Positions 1 to 9,232 are shown, numbered from the stretch's first letter. The stretch is DNA of 64,000 nucleotides from JANQIO01 sp043585095 (GCA_043585095.1 CP121321.1:620001-684000); one strand, 5' to 3'. Notes: generated by a model not told the origin, from the letters alone. Translations and numbers: made by a program.

Positions 1-1815
1 AGGGTGTTCCAGATAACGGTCAACAATGCTGATAGCCTTGATGTTGTCCGACAGGCCTTTGACCTCCGGTAGCAGCGTGCACATACCGCGGATAATCAGC
101 TTTACCTCTACCCCGGCTTCGCTGGCCTCGTACAGTTTCATGACCATCTCGCGATCCGCGAGGTTGTTACACTTGAGGGTCATTGAAGCGGGATAGCCGT
201 CCTTCGCATTGGCGATTTCCCGGTCAATCAATACTTCCAGGCCGGAGCGGCTGCTGTGCGGTGACACCAGCAAATGCCGGTAGCTCGGGCGTTTGTAATT
301 GAAGCGCAGGAAATCAAACACGTTGGCCACGTCTTTGCCAATGCCCTGATCGTAGGTCAACAGGCTGAAGTCGGTGTATAGGGTAGCGGTTTTCTCGTTG
401 AAGTTGCCGGTCCCAATGTGACTGTAGTAGCGCGTCTCGCCGTCTTCTTCGCGCTCGATAGAAATCAACTTGCTGTGTACTTTCAGGCCTGCCACGCCAA
501 ACAGCACTTCGACCCCGTTGTCGGCAAGACGTTCCGCCCAGTTGATATTGGCTTCCTCGTCAAAACGCGCCTGTAGCTCTACCACCGCTAGAACGCGCTT
601 ACCGTTATGCACGGCGTTGATCAGTGCGTCACATACCCGTGAGTTGCCCGCGACCCTGTAAAGGCAAATCTGCAGCTGTTTAACCTTAGGATCCAGGGCA
701 GCCGTTTTAAGCAAATTGATGATGTAGTCAAATGGGTGATAGGGGTAATACAGCATCACGTCCTTCTCGCGGATATTTTCTATGATGCTGCCGGGCGACT
801 CCAATCGCGCCACCGGTATACTGGGCAGAGGTTTGAACTCAAGATAACGCGGCCCCACGTTGGGGAACGAGATGAAGTCTTTTGAGTTGTGATAGCGCCC
901 GCCCGCGATAAGACTGTCGTACTTGCGGACGTTAAAGTGCTTGGTCAGATACTCCAGCAGATGCTCTGGCATCTCGGAATCGTACACAAAGCGTACCGCA
1001 TCGGCCTTCTGGCGGCGCTTGAGGCTCAGCTCCATTTTCTCGATTAAGCTATCGGCGATGCCGGTGTCAATTTCAAGCTCAGCATCCCGCGAGAACTTGA
1101 TCGTAAAGGCAGACGAGCTTTCGACCTGAATGACGCCGCGGAACACCTGCTCCATGCAGTGCCTGATGATGTTATCGAGAACAATAAAGACCTTGCCCTT
1201 CTTGCCACGCTTGCGCGGTATTTCAATGAAGCGCGGCACGCGGTCCGTGGGTACTTCCACCAGCGCATACCGCGAGGTTTCGCCGCTGCGCAGGTCGACC
1301 GCCAGATAGATCGATTCATCAGTGAGATTGGGCATGCGCTGCCCGTTGGACAATAAAATCGGCTCTAACTCAGGCAGAACGTGGTCGTCGAAGAACTGTT
1401 GCACATAGTCAGCTTGATTGGGCTCTAGCTGTTGCTCATTGATCATGTAGATCTTGCGTTTGCGCAGTTCTTTGAGAAGTTGCTCGTAGATGCGGTCGAA
1501 TTCATCCTGTAGCGCAAAAACCTGTGTTTGTATGCGCTCCAGCAGGTCCTTGTACTTCTGCCGATTGCCGGCGGTGGACAGGCTGAGCAGGCGTCGCACT
1601 TCCGCCACGCGGACCCTGAAAAACTCGTCCAGGTTGTTCGAAAAAATGCCTAGATAGCGGAGCCGCTCGATGACCGGAACGCTCACGTCCGCAGCTTCCT
1701 GAAGCACTCTTGCGTTGAATGACACCCAGCTAATCTCCCTGGGCATAAAATACGTTTCATCGAGGTCGCCGAGGCGAGCCTTGATAGGATTGATTACATC
1801 ATCGGATTGAGTCAT
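1..1815 (-). CDS. ppk1: Polyphosphate kinase 1 (3' end beyond window)
   Basis: Polymerises the gamma-phosphate of ATP into polyphosphate, reversibly; usually membrane-associated. The reading frame is open from an ATG at 1815 to the window edge, giving 605 of about 690-700 residues; the last C-terminal segment lies outside. Visible signatures are the N-terminal EISWVSFNARVLQEA and FSNNLDEFFRVRVAEV regions, the catalytic phospho-histidine in GLKVHSKL (His447, codon 475-477), the HIGTGNFNEKTATLYTD-type stretch after it, and AISIVDRYLEHP at the edge. The order matches the N, head and C1/C2 domains of E. coli Ppk. Upstream, 71 bp separate it from a CbiM-like gene on the same strand, so co-transcription is possible. 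Identification is secure; only the C-terminus is unseen. Confidence 0.97.
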   Translation of the reverse strand, partial: MTQSDDVINPIKARLGDLDETYFMPREISWVSFNARVLQEAADVSVPVIERLRYLGIFSNNLDEFFRVRVAEVRRLLSLSTAGNRQKYKDLLERIQTQVFALQDEFDRIYEQLLKELRKRKIYMINEQQLEPNQADYVQQFFDDHVLPELEPILLSNGQRMPNLTDESIYLAVDLRSGETSRYALVEVPTDRVPRFIEIPRKRGKKGKVFIVLDNIIRHCMEQVFRGVIQVESSSAFTIKFSRDAELEIDTGIADSLIEKMELSLKRRQKADAVRFVYDSEMPEHLLEYLTKHFNVRKYDSLIAGGRYHNSKDFISFPNVGPRYLEFKPLPSIPVARLESPGSIIENIREKDVMLYYPYHPFDYIINLLKTAALDPKVKQLQICLYRVAGNSRVCDALINAVHNGKRVLAVVELQARFDEEANINWAERLADNGVEVLFGVAGLKVHSKLISIEREEDGETRYYSHIGTGNFNEKTATLYTDFSLLTYDQGIGKDVANVFDFLRFNYKRPSYRHLLVSPHSSRSGLEVLIDREIANAKDGYPASMTLKCNNLADREMVMKLYEASEAGVEVKLIIRGMCTLLPEVKGLSDNIKAISIVDRYLEHP

Positions 1816-1886
1816 AAGACGAACAGTATAGACGCAAGGTGACAACTTCGTGTCATTTCTGCCGCCCTACGTGGTCTTTTGGTGGT

Positions 1887-2561
1887 CTACTCATCTGCGC
1901 CGCGTTTCTGGAAATAGAAGCGGTCATCAAACGTTTTGACGGCGTCGGGGAAAAATACGCAGACCGCGGTGACCAACATGCCGTTGATGAAGCCCTCGGG
2001 AAACATTAGCAGAGCGAGCACAGGCAGAAGGTCAACGGAGTTCTCCAGAACCGGAGGGTGTGAGGAAAGCGCCAGCACCGCCATGACTAGCAGAGCGGTA
2101 GCCAGAGCGCTCAACATGCCGCCCGCGAACCCGCCGCCCAGTGTGTATATAAAAAGGTTTTGCTGGCGCGGAAGCCGTGATAGGAGCATATAGCTGATTG
2201 AAGCCGGAGCTACGACACTGACTAACCAGGCCAAGGGGATGCTGGCGGGCGAGAGACCAGCGAGCAGGGTAGTCAACAGCATAGCGCTGGCGCCGCACAG
2301 CAGCGCCAGGGACCAGCCCAAAAGCAGGGTTACGCTGGTGATACCCAGGAAATGAATGCTCAGTGAGGCAGATAAAGGCGCCTGCATGCTCCATAGGCCG
2401 GTGCAGGCCAGAATGCACAGGCAGGCCAAATGCACCCGGCCGGGAACTTGTTGCAGCGCCCGCCAGGGCGCATACAGTCCCGCGAGGGATAAGAACACGG
2501 CGGCCAGAGCGTAGGCCGCTGGATTCATCCAGCCTGGCATGAACGTCGTATCGATAAACAT
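1887..2561 (-). CDS. CbiM-like integral membrane protein (ECF-transporter permease family)
   Basis: A 224-residue, very hydrophobic protein with about six predicted membrane segments, resembling the stand-alone CbiM/COG3235-type membrane proteins of Gammaproteobacteria. Family features seen are the short N-terminal stretch before the first helix (MPGWMNPAAYALAA), a glycine-rich GGGFAGGMLSA helix and the late FPEGFINGMLVT segment, which resembles the CbiM signature. No CbiN, CbiQ, CbiO or cobalamin riboswitch is nearby, so a role in cobalt or nickel uptake is only family-level inference. A longer frame begins at 2633, but the ATG at 2561 fits the family N-terminus and avoids a polar, unconserved leader. 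Stand-alone members lack a proven substrate. Confidence 0.7.
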   Translation of the reverse strand: MFIDTTFMPGWMNPAAYALAAVFLSLAGLYAPWRALQQVPGRVHLACLCILACTGLWSMQAPLSASLSIHFLGITSVTLLLGWSLALLCGASAMLLTTLLAGLSPASIPLAWLVSVVAPASISYMLLSRLPRQQNLFIYTLGGGFAGGMLSALATALLVMAVLALSSHPPVLENSVDLLPVLALLMFPEGFINGMLVTAVCVFFPDAVKTFDDRFYFQKRGADE

Positions 2562-2700
2562 GATACAAAGCCTATCGCGCGTGGGGTTCAGGGCAAACCC
2601 AGCGCGGGTTACTACACTAGTCCCTACAGACACAAGGCCTAATAAACTGGTAGGTTTGAGAGATGTGGCAAAAAAATAACAGCCGAGGCCTTATCACGTT

Positions 2701-3540
2701 ATGACGTATTGCGTAGCGATCGCAGTTCAGGATGGTCTGGTGTTTTGTTCAGATTCGCGCACCAATGCGGGTCCCGACGTCCTGTCAACGTATTCCAAGA
2801 TGCACATTTATGATCCTGGTCCGGATCGAACGATCACGCTCCTTAGCGCCGGAAATCTGGCCACCAGCCAGGCGATTATTTCCCAAATTGAAAATGATAT
2901 CGAAGATGGCGCTGAAGAATCTCTGGGTACCTGCCGCAAGATGATCGATGTGGCGAATTACGTAAGTCGCGTAAGCCGTGAACAACAGTCCAGAGCCAAC
3001 GACTCCACCGCAGACGCCGATATCAACACAGCTGTTTCCATTATTGTCGGTGGCCAGATCAAAGGCGCCAAGTCGACGATCTATATGGTGTATTCAGCTG
3101 GCAACTTTATTTCGATCTCCGACGAGACCCGCTATCTGCAAATTGGCGAGAGTAAATACGGCAAGCCGATCCTGGATCGTATCCTGCGTGCAGACACATC
3201 GCTGGAGGATGCGGCACGCTGTGCGCTGGTGTCCATGGACTCGACCATGCGGGCGAATGCCACCGTGGGGCCGCCGGTTGAGGTGCTGGTCTATGAAAAC
3301 GACACGTTTGAGTCTGACCACTACATCAAGTTAACCGAAGAAGACTCCTACCTCACGACCTTGCGTAAGAAGTGGTCAGAAGCGATTCAAACTGCGTTCG
3401 CAGAGCTGCCTCAGTTCGAGTGGGAGCGTCGTAGCGCCTCACTGCATGCGGTCAGCGAAGAGCCGCCACCGCAGGATGTGGTGATGGATATGCTTAAAGA
3501 CTGGACGAAAGATAGAGGGAATAACGACCAGCCCAAGTAA
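2701..3540 (+). CDS. Anbu, ancestral beta-subunit proteasome-like hydrolase (COG3484)
   Basis: A 279-residue Ntn-hydrolase fold protein of the Anbu/HslV relatives. Thr2 follows the initiator Met (MTYCVAIAVQDGLVFCSDSRT), so removal of Met would expose the N-terminal threonine nucleophile; the CSDSRTNAG segment carries the Asp position typical of proteasome-like subunits, and a lysine (Lys34) follows in YSKM. Length is larger than HslV (about 175) and typical of Anbu. Anbu proteins form open-ring or helical assemblies in known examples, and their substrate is unsettled. It converges on three minus-strand genes (zinc peptidase, alpha-E, ATP-grasp) that are the standard Anbu neighbours, which strengthens the call. 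No ATPase partner (HslU, Mpa) is in the window. Confidence 0.93.
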   Translation: MTYCVAIAVQDGLVFCSDSRTNAGPDVLSTYSKMHIYDPGPDRTITLLSAGNLATSQAIISQIENDIEDGAEESLGTCRKMIDVANYVSRVSREQQSRANDSTADADINTAVSIIVGGQIKGAKSTIYMVYSAGNFISISDETRYLQIGESKYGKPILDRILRADTSLEDAARCALVSMDSTMRANATVGPPVEVLVYENDTFESDHYIKLTEEDSYLTTLRKKWSEAIQTAFAELPQFEWERRSASLHAVSEEPPPQDVVMDMLKDWTKDRGNNDQPK

Positions 3541-3580
3541 CAACCGGGCCCTTTCTCTCGACCCTACCTTTCAACCCCAT

Positions 3581-3617
3581 CTCGCAACCCTTTCTCGCAA
3601 CCCTTTCTCGCAACCCC
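3581..3617. repeat. 13-bp tandem direct repeat, about 2.8 copies
   Basis: The unit ctcgcaacccttt occurs at 3581-3593 and 3594-3606, and a partial copy (ctcgcaacccc) at 3607-3617. It lies in the 135-bp space between the convergent Anbu and zinc-peptidase genes. There are no spacers, so it is not a CRISPR. Slippage-generated repeat is the simplest reading. Confidence 0.85.
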
Positions 3618-3675
3618 ATGTCTCAGGGCGGCATCCGGGTTCTGATGATTAGCACGACCCAGCAGGGTATCGCGC

Positions 3676-4665
3676 TCAGGCAGCGGCGCGACGATAGGTC
3701 CCAATCGAATCAGCGATAAACAAAAGCTTTGCTATGACCGTTTCGGTCAGAATGAATGGGTACGCATCGCGCTGTCCCAGGCTGCGGGATATTTCATTGA
3801 GCGGTATTGCGAATCGCGCCCAACAGTCCAACTTGGCTCGCGTATCCGCGCCCGGGTCGTCAATAAAGCTGTAGCACGCTGCAGTTTCCAGCGTATCCTC
3901 GATGTGCAGTAGATGCGCAAAGCATTCAGCCCAGTCTTCCAGGGGATGAGAGCTGGCGTAGGCGCTGATGTAGTTATGCTGCCATTCCGCCGCAGGTCCG
4001 TTGGCGTAATAGCGCTGCATGGAATCGTCGTAGTCGGCAAACGGATCCCCAAACACTCGCTCAAAATCGGCCATGTGTTTAACGAGATCCATGTAGAAAT
4101 AATGCCCGGCTTCGTGACGGAAATGACCTAGCACCGTTCGGTAGCGCTCGCCCATGATCTCGCGTTGCTTGACCCGCTCCAGCTCGTCCGCTTCAATCAC
4201 GTTGATAGTGATCAAACCGTCTTTGTGGCCAGTTGCCACGAAATGCTCTTGCACGTCTGGATGACTGCGTTTGTCTTCAAGAAAATCAAAGCGTAGGCCA
4301 GTATTTACATCCAGTCCGAGCCTGCTGACGCCGGCAATCATTCGCCGCTTTGCAGCTTCCAAATGCTTCCAACGCTGTACGTTCTCTCGCCGTGTCATGG
4401 AGGGAATGGTTCTATTCAGTCGACAGCCGCTGCACAGCGGGTGGCTATCATCTACCGCAACGATGCCATTGCAGGCCCGGTAATCGCGTCGGTTGGCGCA
4501 GGGTCGAAACCGGTGACCCTGTGCGTCCACCCACTCGTTGCCGTCTTCATCCAGCGCTGTGACGGTCGCAGTGAGCGGCTCAAAGGCGACGTGACGGCCA
4601 CAACTCCCGCAGAGCGTGTTCTCGCAAAATAATGGCTCGCCGCAGCGGCAGCGATAGGCAATCAC
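3676..4665 (-). CDS. Putative zinc metallopeptidase with N-terminal zinc ribbon (COG4307 type)
   Basis: A 329-residue protein. The N-terminus has two Cys pairs (CRCGEPLFCENTLCGSCG) followed by further Cys residues, a zinc-ribbon layout. The middle carries HEAGH (in FRHEAGHYFYMD), a perfect HExxH zinc-protease motif, and a downstream EDWAECFAHLLH segment likely gives the third ligand. This family regularly sits beside Anbu, alpha-E and ATP-grasp genes. The frame extends to 4776, but the GTG at 4665 overlaps the TGA of the alpha-E gene (GTGA) and places the zinc ribbon at the very N-terminus; translational coupling is therefore likely. Substrate unknown. A role in maturing or degrading a product of the ATP-grasp/Anbu system is inference. 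Confidence 0.85.
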   Translation of the reverse strand: MIAYRCRCGEPLFCENTLCGSCGRHVAFEPLTATVTALDEDGNEWVDAQGHRFRPCANRRDYRACNGIVAVDDSHPLCSGCRLNRTIPSMTRRENVQRWKHLEAAKRRMIAGVSRLGLDVNTGLRFDFLEDKRSHPDVQEHFVATGHKDGLITINVIEADELERVKQREIMGERYRTVLGHFRHEAGHYFYMDLVKHMADFERVFGDPFADYDDSMQRYYANGPAAEWQHNYISAYASSHPLEDWAECFAHLLHIEDTLETAACYSFIDDPGADTRAKLDCWARFAIPLNEISRSLGQRDAYPFILTETVIAKLLFIADSIGTYRRAAA

Positions 4666-5594
4666 TGTGATTCTGGCGAGAACCAGCTTTCCTGAATGGC
4701 AGCGTGCACGCGCTGCAGGCCTTGCTGCATTTCGTCCATGAAGGTTGCGATGGCAGCCCCCTCTAATTCGTCGCACTTGGTGCGGCTTAGCTTGCGCTGC
4801 ACCGAGCGTACAGGTTTGAGGGCGGCCTCGCTGCGGGGCAGGGCTTTGATGCTGTGCTCAAGCTCTTTGAGGCAGTGCGCGAGGGCGCGCGGGAACTGCT
4901 TGTCCCGAAGCAGGAACATCAGCGCGTCGTCAGGCCGCACGTTATGGCGCATATTCAAACGGTACATTTGGTAAGCACTGAGCGATTGCAGGATGCTCAC
5001 CCAAAGTACGTTTTGATATAGCCTCTGGTCTTCGCCGGCCTCGCCGATCTGCGTTGACGCGATATCGATGATTCTGGTGGTCATATCCGCGCGCTCAATA
5101 TGCCGTCCTAGTCGAATAAAGTGGTAGGCCTCGTCCTGGCTCATGCTGCCTTCAAGCATGCCGGTTACCTGCTGGCAAGAGTGCACGATGCCATTGAGGA
5201 CGGTATGCCGAGACGCTCTCGGCAGTCCCTTGCTGGCGCGCCTGGCAACACTTAAATACAGGCTGTTGACGCGTTCCCAAGCTTCGCTAGGTAGAACCTC
5301 CCGACTGGTCCGCATGTTTTCTCTCGCTGCAGTAAGCGACGAGATAATAGAAGAATGATTGTCGCGATCACCGAAGACGTAGCTCAAAATATTTTTCTCG
5401 GACGCAGCGCCCGGGCGGGAATGAAAGTCTTCGCGGGCACCCAGCACGGATAACAGCATCTCCCAGTCCGGTTGCACGCTTCTAGGCAGGTCGAGGATAA
5501 CGTTGTGTCGCACGAGGATAAGGCGCGCGGTGTCCTCTGAGCGCTCCAAATAGCGCGCTAACCAATAGGCTCTTTCAGCAACTCTGGATAACAT
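4662..5594 (-). CDS. Alpha-E domain protein (COG2307)
   Basis: A 310-residue, mostly alpha-helical protein starting MLSRVAERAYWLARYLERSEDTAR, the hallmark N-terminus of the alpha-E family. No enzymatic function is established; it almost always follows a circularly permuted ATP-grasp gene and has been predicted to assist a peptide-forming or peptide-tagging reaction. Here its ATG overlaps the TAA of the ATP-grasp gene by one base (TAATG), and its stop overlaps the GTG of the zinc peptidase, so all three are translationally coupled. Length and both ends fit the family. The transglutaminase-like protein that often follows alpha-E is replaced in position by the zinc peptidase. Confidence 0.93.
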   Translation of the reverse strand: MLSRVAERAYWLARYLERSEDTARLILVRHNVILDLPRSVQPDWEMLLSVLGAREDFHSRPGAASEKNILSYVFGDRDNHSSIISSLTAARENMRTSREVLPSEAWERVNSLYLSVARRASKGLPRASRHTVLNGIVHSCQQVTGMLEGSMSQDEAYHFIRLGRHIERADMTTRIIDIASTQIGEAGEDQRLYQNVLWVSILQSLSAYQMYRLNMRHNVRPDDALMFLLRDKQFPRALAHCLKELEHSIKALPRSEAALKPVRSVQRKLSRTKCDELEGAAIATFMDEMQQGLQRVHAAIQESWFSPESQ

Positions 5595-7102
5595 TAGCTC
5601 GCCTCCGTATCGACAATCCAGGTGTCTTTACTGCCGCCGCCCTGAGAAGAATTCACCACCAGTGAACCTTTCCGAAGGGCGACTCGTGTGAGCCCTCCCG
5701 CAGTCACGTAGTGATCTTTTCCTTGCAGGATGAACGGCCGGAGGTCCAAATGCCTTGGCTCGATGTTATTGCCGCACAGGGTAGGAACGGTGGACAACTC
5801 TAGCGCGGGCTGAGCCATATAGTTGCGCGGGTTCTTTTTGATGAGCGCGGCAAACTGCTCTCGCTGCTTCTTCGTCGACGCGGGTCCGATCAGCATGCCG
5901 TAGCCGCCGGACTCGTTGGCGGGCTTTACGACCATTGTTTCAAGGTTGTCTAGCACGTGCTGCCGGTGGCTATCGTTCACACACAGATAAGAAGGCACAT
6001 TGGGTATCAGCGGCTCTTCGTCCAGATAGTAGCGAATGATATCCGGTACGTAGGTGTAGATGACTTTGTCGTCAGCGACGCCAGCTCCGGGCGCGTTGGC
6101 GATCCCTACATTGCCTTTGCGCCAGGCGTTGAAAATTCCCGGGGTGCCCAGTGCAGAATTGGGCTTAAAGACTTTGGGATCCAAAAAGTCATCGTTGATG
6201 CGGCGATAGATAACGTCCACGCGCTCCAGCCCGCGAATAGTGCGCATATAGACTTTGTCGTCTTCAACCACGAGGTCTGAGCCCTCGACCAACTCAGCGC
6301 CCATGCGTTGTGCCAAATAGGCATGCTCAAAGTATGCCGAGTTAAAAATACCAGGGGTCATTACGGCTATTTCTGGCTGGTCACCGCCGCGTGGCGATAA
6401 AGAGGCCAGCGTGTCAAATAGCTGCGACGGATAATCATCGACAGGCTGGATAAAATGCTTTTCAAAAAGCTGGGGCAGAACGCGCTTTGAGACAGCTCTA
6501 TTCTCCAACATGTAGGAGACGCCAGATGGAACGCGAAGATTGTCTTCAAGCACGTACATAGTGCCATCGCTGTCGCGAACGAGGTCCGATCCACAGATGT
6601 GTGACCACACGCCGTGCTTGGGCTTGGCGCCGATACACTGCTCAAGGAACTCCGGAGAGCTGTCGATGATCTCCCGGGGCAGTACTTTGTCTTTGAGAAC
6701 CTTTTGATCGTTGTAGATATCGTCTATAAACAGATTGAGTGCGATCTGTCTCTGAATCAGCCCGCGTTCGAGCGATTGCCATTCGCGCAGCGCAATAATG
6801 CGCGGCAGGATATCCATTGGCCACGCTCTATCGATGTTCTCACCGTCGCTGTACACAGTGAAGCTGATACCCATCTCCTGGATCGCCAGGTCTGCCGCCT
6901 GTTGTCGAGACAGCAAATGCTTAATAGACATCTTTCGGGTATAGGACACCATGCCGCGCGCTGCGGCGCGGGCGTTTCCGGGTGAACTGATTATTTCGTC
7001 GTAGAACTTCCCGGGATCGTAACTGTTCCAGTCTATGCCGGGTCGCGCGCGCGTGTAGGGTGTTGGCGCTTTGATTGCCGGGCTCTTCTTCGCCTCAGCC
7101 AC
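5594..7102 (-). CDS. Circularly permuted ATP-grasp ligase (COG2308, DUF404/DUF407)
   Basis: A 502-residue ATP-grasp protein of the circularly permuted type. Recognisable blocks are FYDEIISSPGNARAA near the N-terminus, the DLVRDSDGTMYVLEDNLRVPSG nucleotide/metal region at about residues 170-190, VKPANESGGYGMLIGPA near 390, and the C-terminal RPFILQG...TAGGLTRVALRKGS. Relatives are predicted carboxylate-amine ligases forming peptide-like bonds, on or off a protein; no substrate is proved. It heads the minus-strand operon ATP-grasp, alpha-E, zinc peptidase. Its start is 208 bp from the preferred start of a gamma-glutamyltranspeptidase on the opposite strand, so the two share a promoter region. 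Family call firm, reaction inferred. Confidence 0.94.
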   Translation of the reverse strand: MAEAKKSPAIKAPTPYTRARPGIDWNSYDPGKFYDEIISSPGNARAAARGMVSYTRKMSIKHLLSRQQAADLAIQEMGISFTVYSDGENIDRAWPMDILPRIIALREWQSLERGLIQRQIALNLFIDDIYNDQKVLKDKVLPREIIDSSPEFLEQCIGAKPKHGVWSHICGSDLVRDSDGTMYVLEDNLRVPSGVSYMLENRAVSKRVLPQLFEKHFIQPVDDYPSQLFDTLASLSPRGGDQPEIAVMTPGIFNSAYFEHAYLAQRMGAELVEGSDLVVEDDKVYMRTIRGLERVDVIYRRINDDFLDPKVFKPNSALGTPGIFNAWRKGNVGIANAPGAGVADDKVIYTYVPDIIRYYLDEEPLIPNVPSYLCVNDSHRQHVLDNLETMVVKPANESGGYGMLIGPASTKKQREQFAALIKKNPRNYMAQPALELSTVPTLCGNNIEPRHLDLRPFILQGKDHYVTAGGLTRVALRKGSLVVNSSQGGGSKDTWIVDTEAS

Positions 7103-7310
7103 AGGATTCGATGCCTCTCATGCTTAATAATATCCTTATAAACTAACATAACGAGCGCTTGTGCGCATATCTGGCTCGTGCGAGGCACGCTCCGCGTTGA
7201 CACCCGGAGCCACCCTGCCTAGTCTTTGGTCTGACGCAGCGTGCTGTTTTGGTCTGCGACAGGGCGCTTGCACCTCGCAAGCTCTTCCACCTTTGAGGCT
7301 ATTTCCCTCC

Positions 7311-9215
7311 ATGCAACATTTGCGCACGTTGACTTATTCGCTATTCCTGAAGGTAGTTTCACGGCTCGCTTCTCCGCAGGCATTATTTCAAAAGCGCAGC
7401 GTCTCGCTCGGCCCGAGCCCCGTTTCACGTTTATTAAAGACTTTTCTGGCCGTGATGGTGGTGCAAGCGGCCGCGGCGCAACACGCCTGGGCACAAGCCG
7501 AAACCGCAGAGCTTGGCGGCGGCGGTCGCGCTGTCGGTGCTAACTACTCGCGCAGCCCGGTCTATGGCGCACAAGGTATGGCCGCTACCGCGCAGCCACT
7601 GGCCTCGCAGGTAGCGGTTGATGTGCTAAAGCAGGGTGGAAGCGCTGTTGATGCGGCGATTGCAGCCAATGCGGCTCTGGGCCTGATGGAGCCCACCGGC
7701 AATGGTATCGGCGGTGATTTGTTTGCCATCGTTTGGGATCCGGCGACGTCAAAACTCTACGGTTACAATGGCTCGGGCCGTTCGCCGAAGGGCCGCTCTC
7801 TGGATGCGCTGCTCAAGAAAATCGCCGCCATGAAAACCGCTGGCGCGCTGCCTGCTGACTTTCGCGGACTGCCTCCGCAGGGCTCCTTGCCGGTTACGGT
7901 TCCGGGAACCGTGGACGGTTGGTTCGCGCTGCACGAACAGTTTGGCAAGCTGCCCATGAGCAAAATTTTGGCGCCGGCGGTGGATTACGCCCGCGGGGGC
8001 TTTCCAGTCTCGCCTATTATTGCGCGGGGTTTCAGCGGCAATCTGCGTGCCTTCAACGCGCGCGCAGCGCAAATAGAGGAATTTGATAACGCACAGGCTG
8101 TCTGGTTCAAAGGTGGGCGCGCGCCGGCTGAAGGTGAAATTTTCCGCAATCCGGATCTCGGCAATACGCTGGAGATCATCGGCGAGCAAGGTCGCGATGT
8201 GTTTTACAAGGGTAAGTTGGCTAAAGTCATGGCGGAATATTTCGCGCGTATAGGTGGCGACTTGACCCTGGAAGACTTCGCCGATCATCGCGGTGAATGG
8301 GTCACGCCTGGCACGGTCAATTACCGTGGTTACGACGTCTATGAATTGCCGCCAAACGGGCAGGGTTACGCAGCGTTGCAGATGCTGAATATGCTCAAGC
8401 ACGTGGATTTCAGCACCCTGCCGCGCGCTTCTGTCCCGGTATTCCACTATATGGTGGAGGCAAAACGGCTAGCCTTTGAAGATATCGCTCGCTATTACGC
8501 CGATCCCGATTTTTCCAGTATTCCACTCGAGGGATTGCTATCCGGCGCTTACGGTAAGGCGCGTTTCAACGAGATTGATCCAAAGGCCGTGAATCCGCAG
8601 GTCGGCCCAGGCGAGCCCGTGCTAGAGGGAGAGGGTGATACCACTTACCTGACCGTGGCCGACGGTAACGGCATGATGGTGTCGCTGATCCAGTCGAACT
8701 ACCGCGGCATGGGCTCTGGGCTGACGCCGGACGGCCTGGGCTTTATGTTTCAGGACCGCGGCCAGTTGTTTTCGCTGGATCCGTCCCATCCCAATGCCTA
8801 CGCACCGGGCAAGCGCCCTTTTCATACTATTATTCCCGCCTTTGTCATGAAGGACGGCAAGCCCTATATGAGCTTTGGGTTGATGGGGGGTGGCATGCAG
8901 CCGCAGGGACATGTGCAGGTTTTGATCAACCACATCGATTACGGCATGAATATTCAGCAAGCCGGAGACGCGGCGCGGTTCATGCACGAGGGTGGCCGCG
9001 AGCCCACGGGTGTCGATGGCGACCCCGTTGGCACCCTGTATCTGGAACCGGGCGTGCCCGAGCCCACACGACGTGGCCTTGAAGCTTTAGGCCATAAAGT
9101 CAAAGTGATCGGCAACGGTGGCATGTTTGGTGGCTACCAGGCGATCTTACGCCAGGGTGATACCTACATCGGCGCAACGGAGATGCGAAAAGACGGCACA
9201 GTGGTGGCGTACTGA
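7311..9215 (+). CDS. ggt: Gamma-glutamyltranspeptidase, periplasmic
   Basis: Hydrolyses or transfers gamma-glutamyl groups, for example from glutathione; made as a precursor that self-cleaves at a Thr to give large and small subunits. The self-cleavage site is GDTTYLTV, aligned with TTHYSV of E. coli; the nucleophile is the first Thr (codon 8640-8642, residue 444 from this start). Other signatures are GGSAVDAAIAANAALGLMEPTGNGIGG near the mature N-terminus and LMGGGMQPQGHVQVL in the small subunit. A hydrophobic stretch ending AAAAQHAWAQA is a plausible signal peptide, though with a long n-region from this ATG. A GTG at 7161 extends the frame by 50 residues that look non-homologous. Divergent from the ATP-grasp operon, which may be meaningful. 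Confidence 0.92.
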   Translation: MQHLRTLTYSLFLKVVSRLASPQALFQKRSVSLGPSPVSRLLKTFLAVMVVQAAAAQHAWAQAETAELGGGGRAVGANYSRSPVYGAQGMAATAQPLASQVAVDVLKQGGSAVDAAIAANAALGLMEPTGNGIGGDLFAIVWDPATSKLYGYNGSGRSPKGRSLDALLKKIAAMKTAGALPADFRGLPPQGSLPVTVPGTVDGWFALHEQFGKLPMSKILAPAVDYARGGFPVSPIIARGFSGNLRAFNARAAQIEEFDNAQAVWFKGGRAPAEGEIFRNPDLGNTLEIIGEQGRDVFYKGKLAKVMAEYFARIGGDLTLEDFADHRGEWVTPGTVNYRGYDVYELPPNGQGYAALQMLNMLKHVDFSTLPRASVPVFHYMVEAKRLAFEDIARYYADPDFSSIPLEGLLSGAYGKARFNEIDPKAVNPQVGPGEPVLEGEGDTTYLTVADGNGMMVSLIQSNYRGMGSGLTPDGLGFMFQDRGQLFSLDPSHPNAYAPGKRPFHTIIPAFVMKDGKPYMSFGLMGGGMQPQGHVQVLINHIDYGMNIQQAGDAARFMHEGGREPTGVDGDPVGTLYLEPGVPEPTRRGLEALGHKVKVIGNGGMFGGYQAILRQGDTYIGATEMRKDGTVVAY

Positions 9216-9232
9216 GTTACAGCGCCCAGGCG

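Noticed and set aside
2562..2700. Cobalamin riboswitch upstream of the CbiM-like gene
   Set aside because: No B12-box or conserved core was found on the minus strand; only a small 5-bp stem (GGGTT/AACCC).
3581..3617. CRISPR-like array
   Set aside because: Copies are directly adjacent without spacers, only 13 bp long, and no cas genes are near.
7161..7310. N-terminal extension of ggt from GTG 7161
   Set aside because: The 50 residues have no family match and place the signal peptide far inside the protein.
7749..8447. 232-residue minus-strand frame inside ggt
   Set aside because: Shadow frame: basic, compositionally odd and opposite a well-conserved gene.
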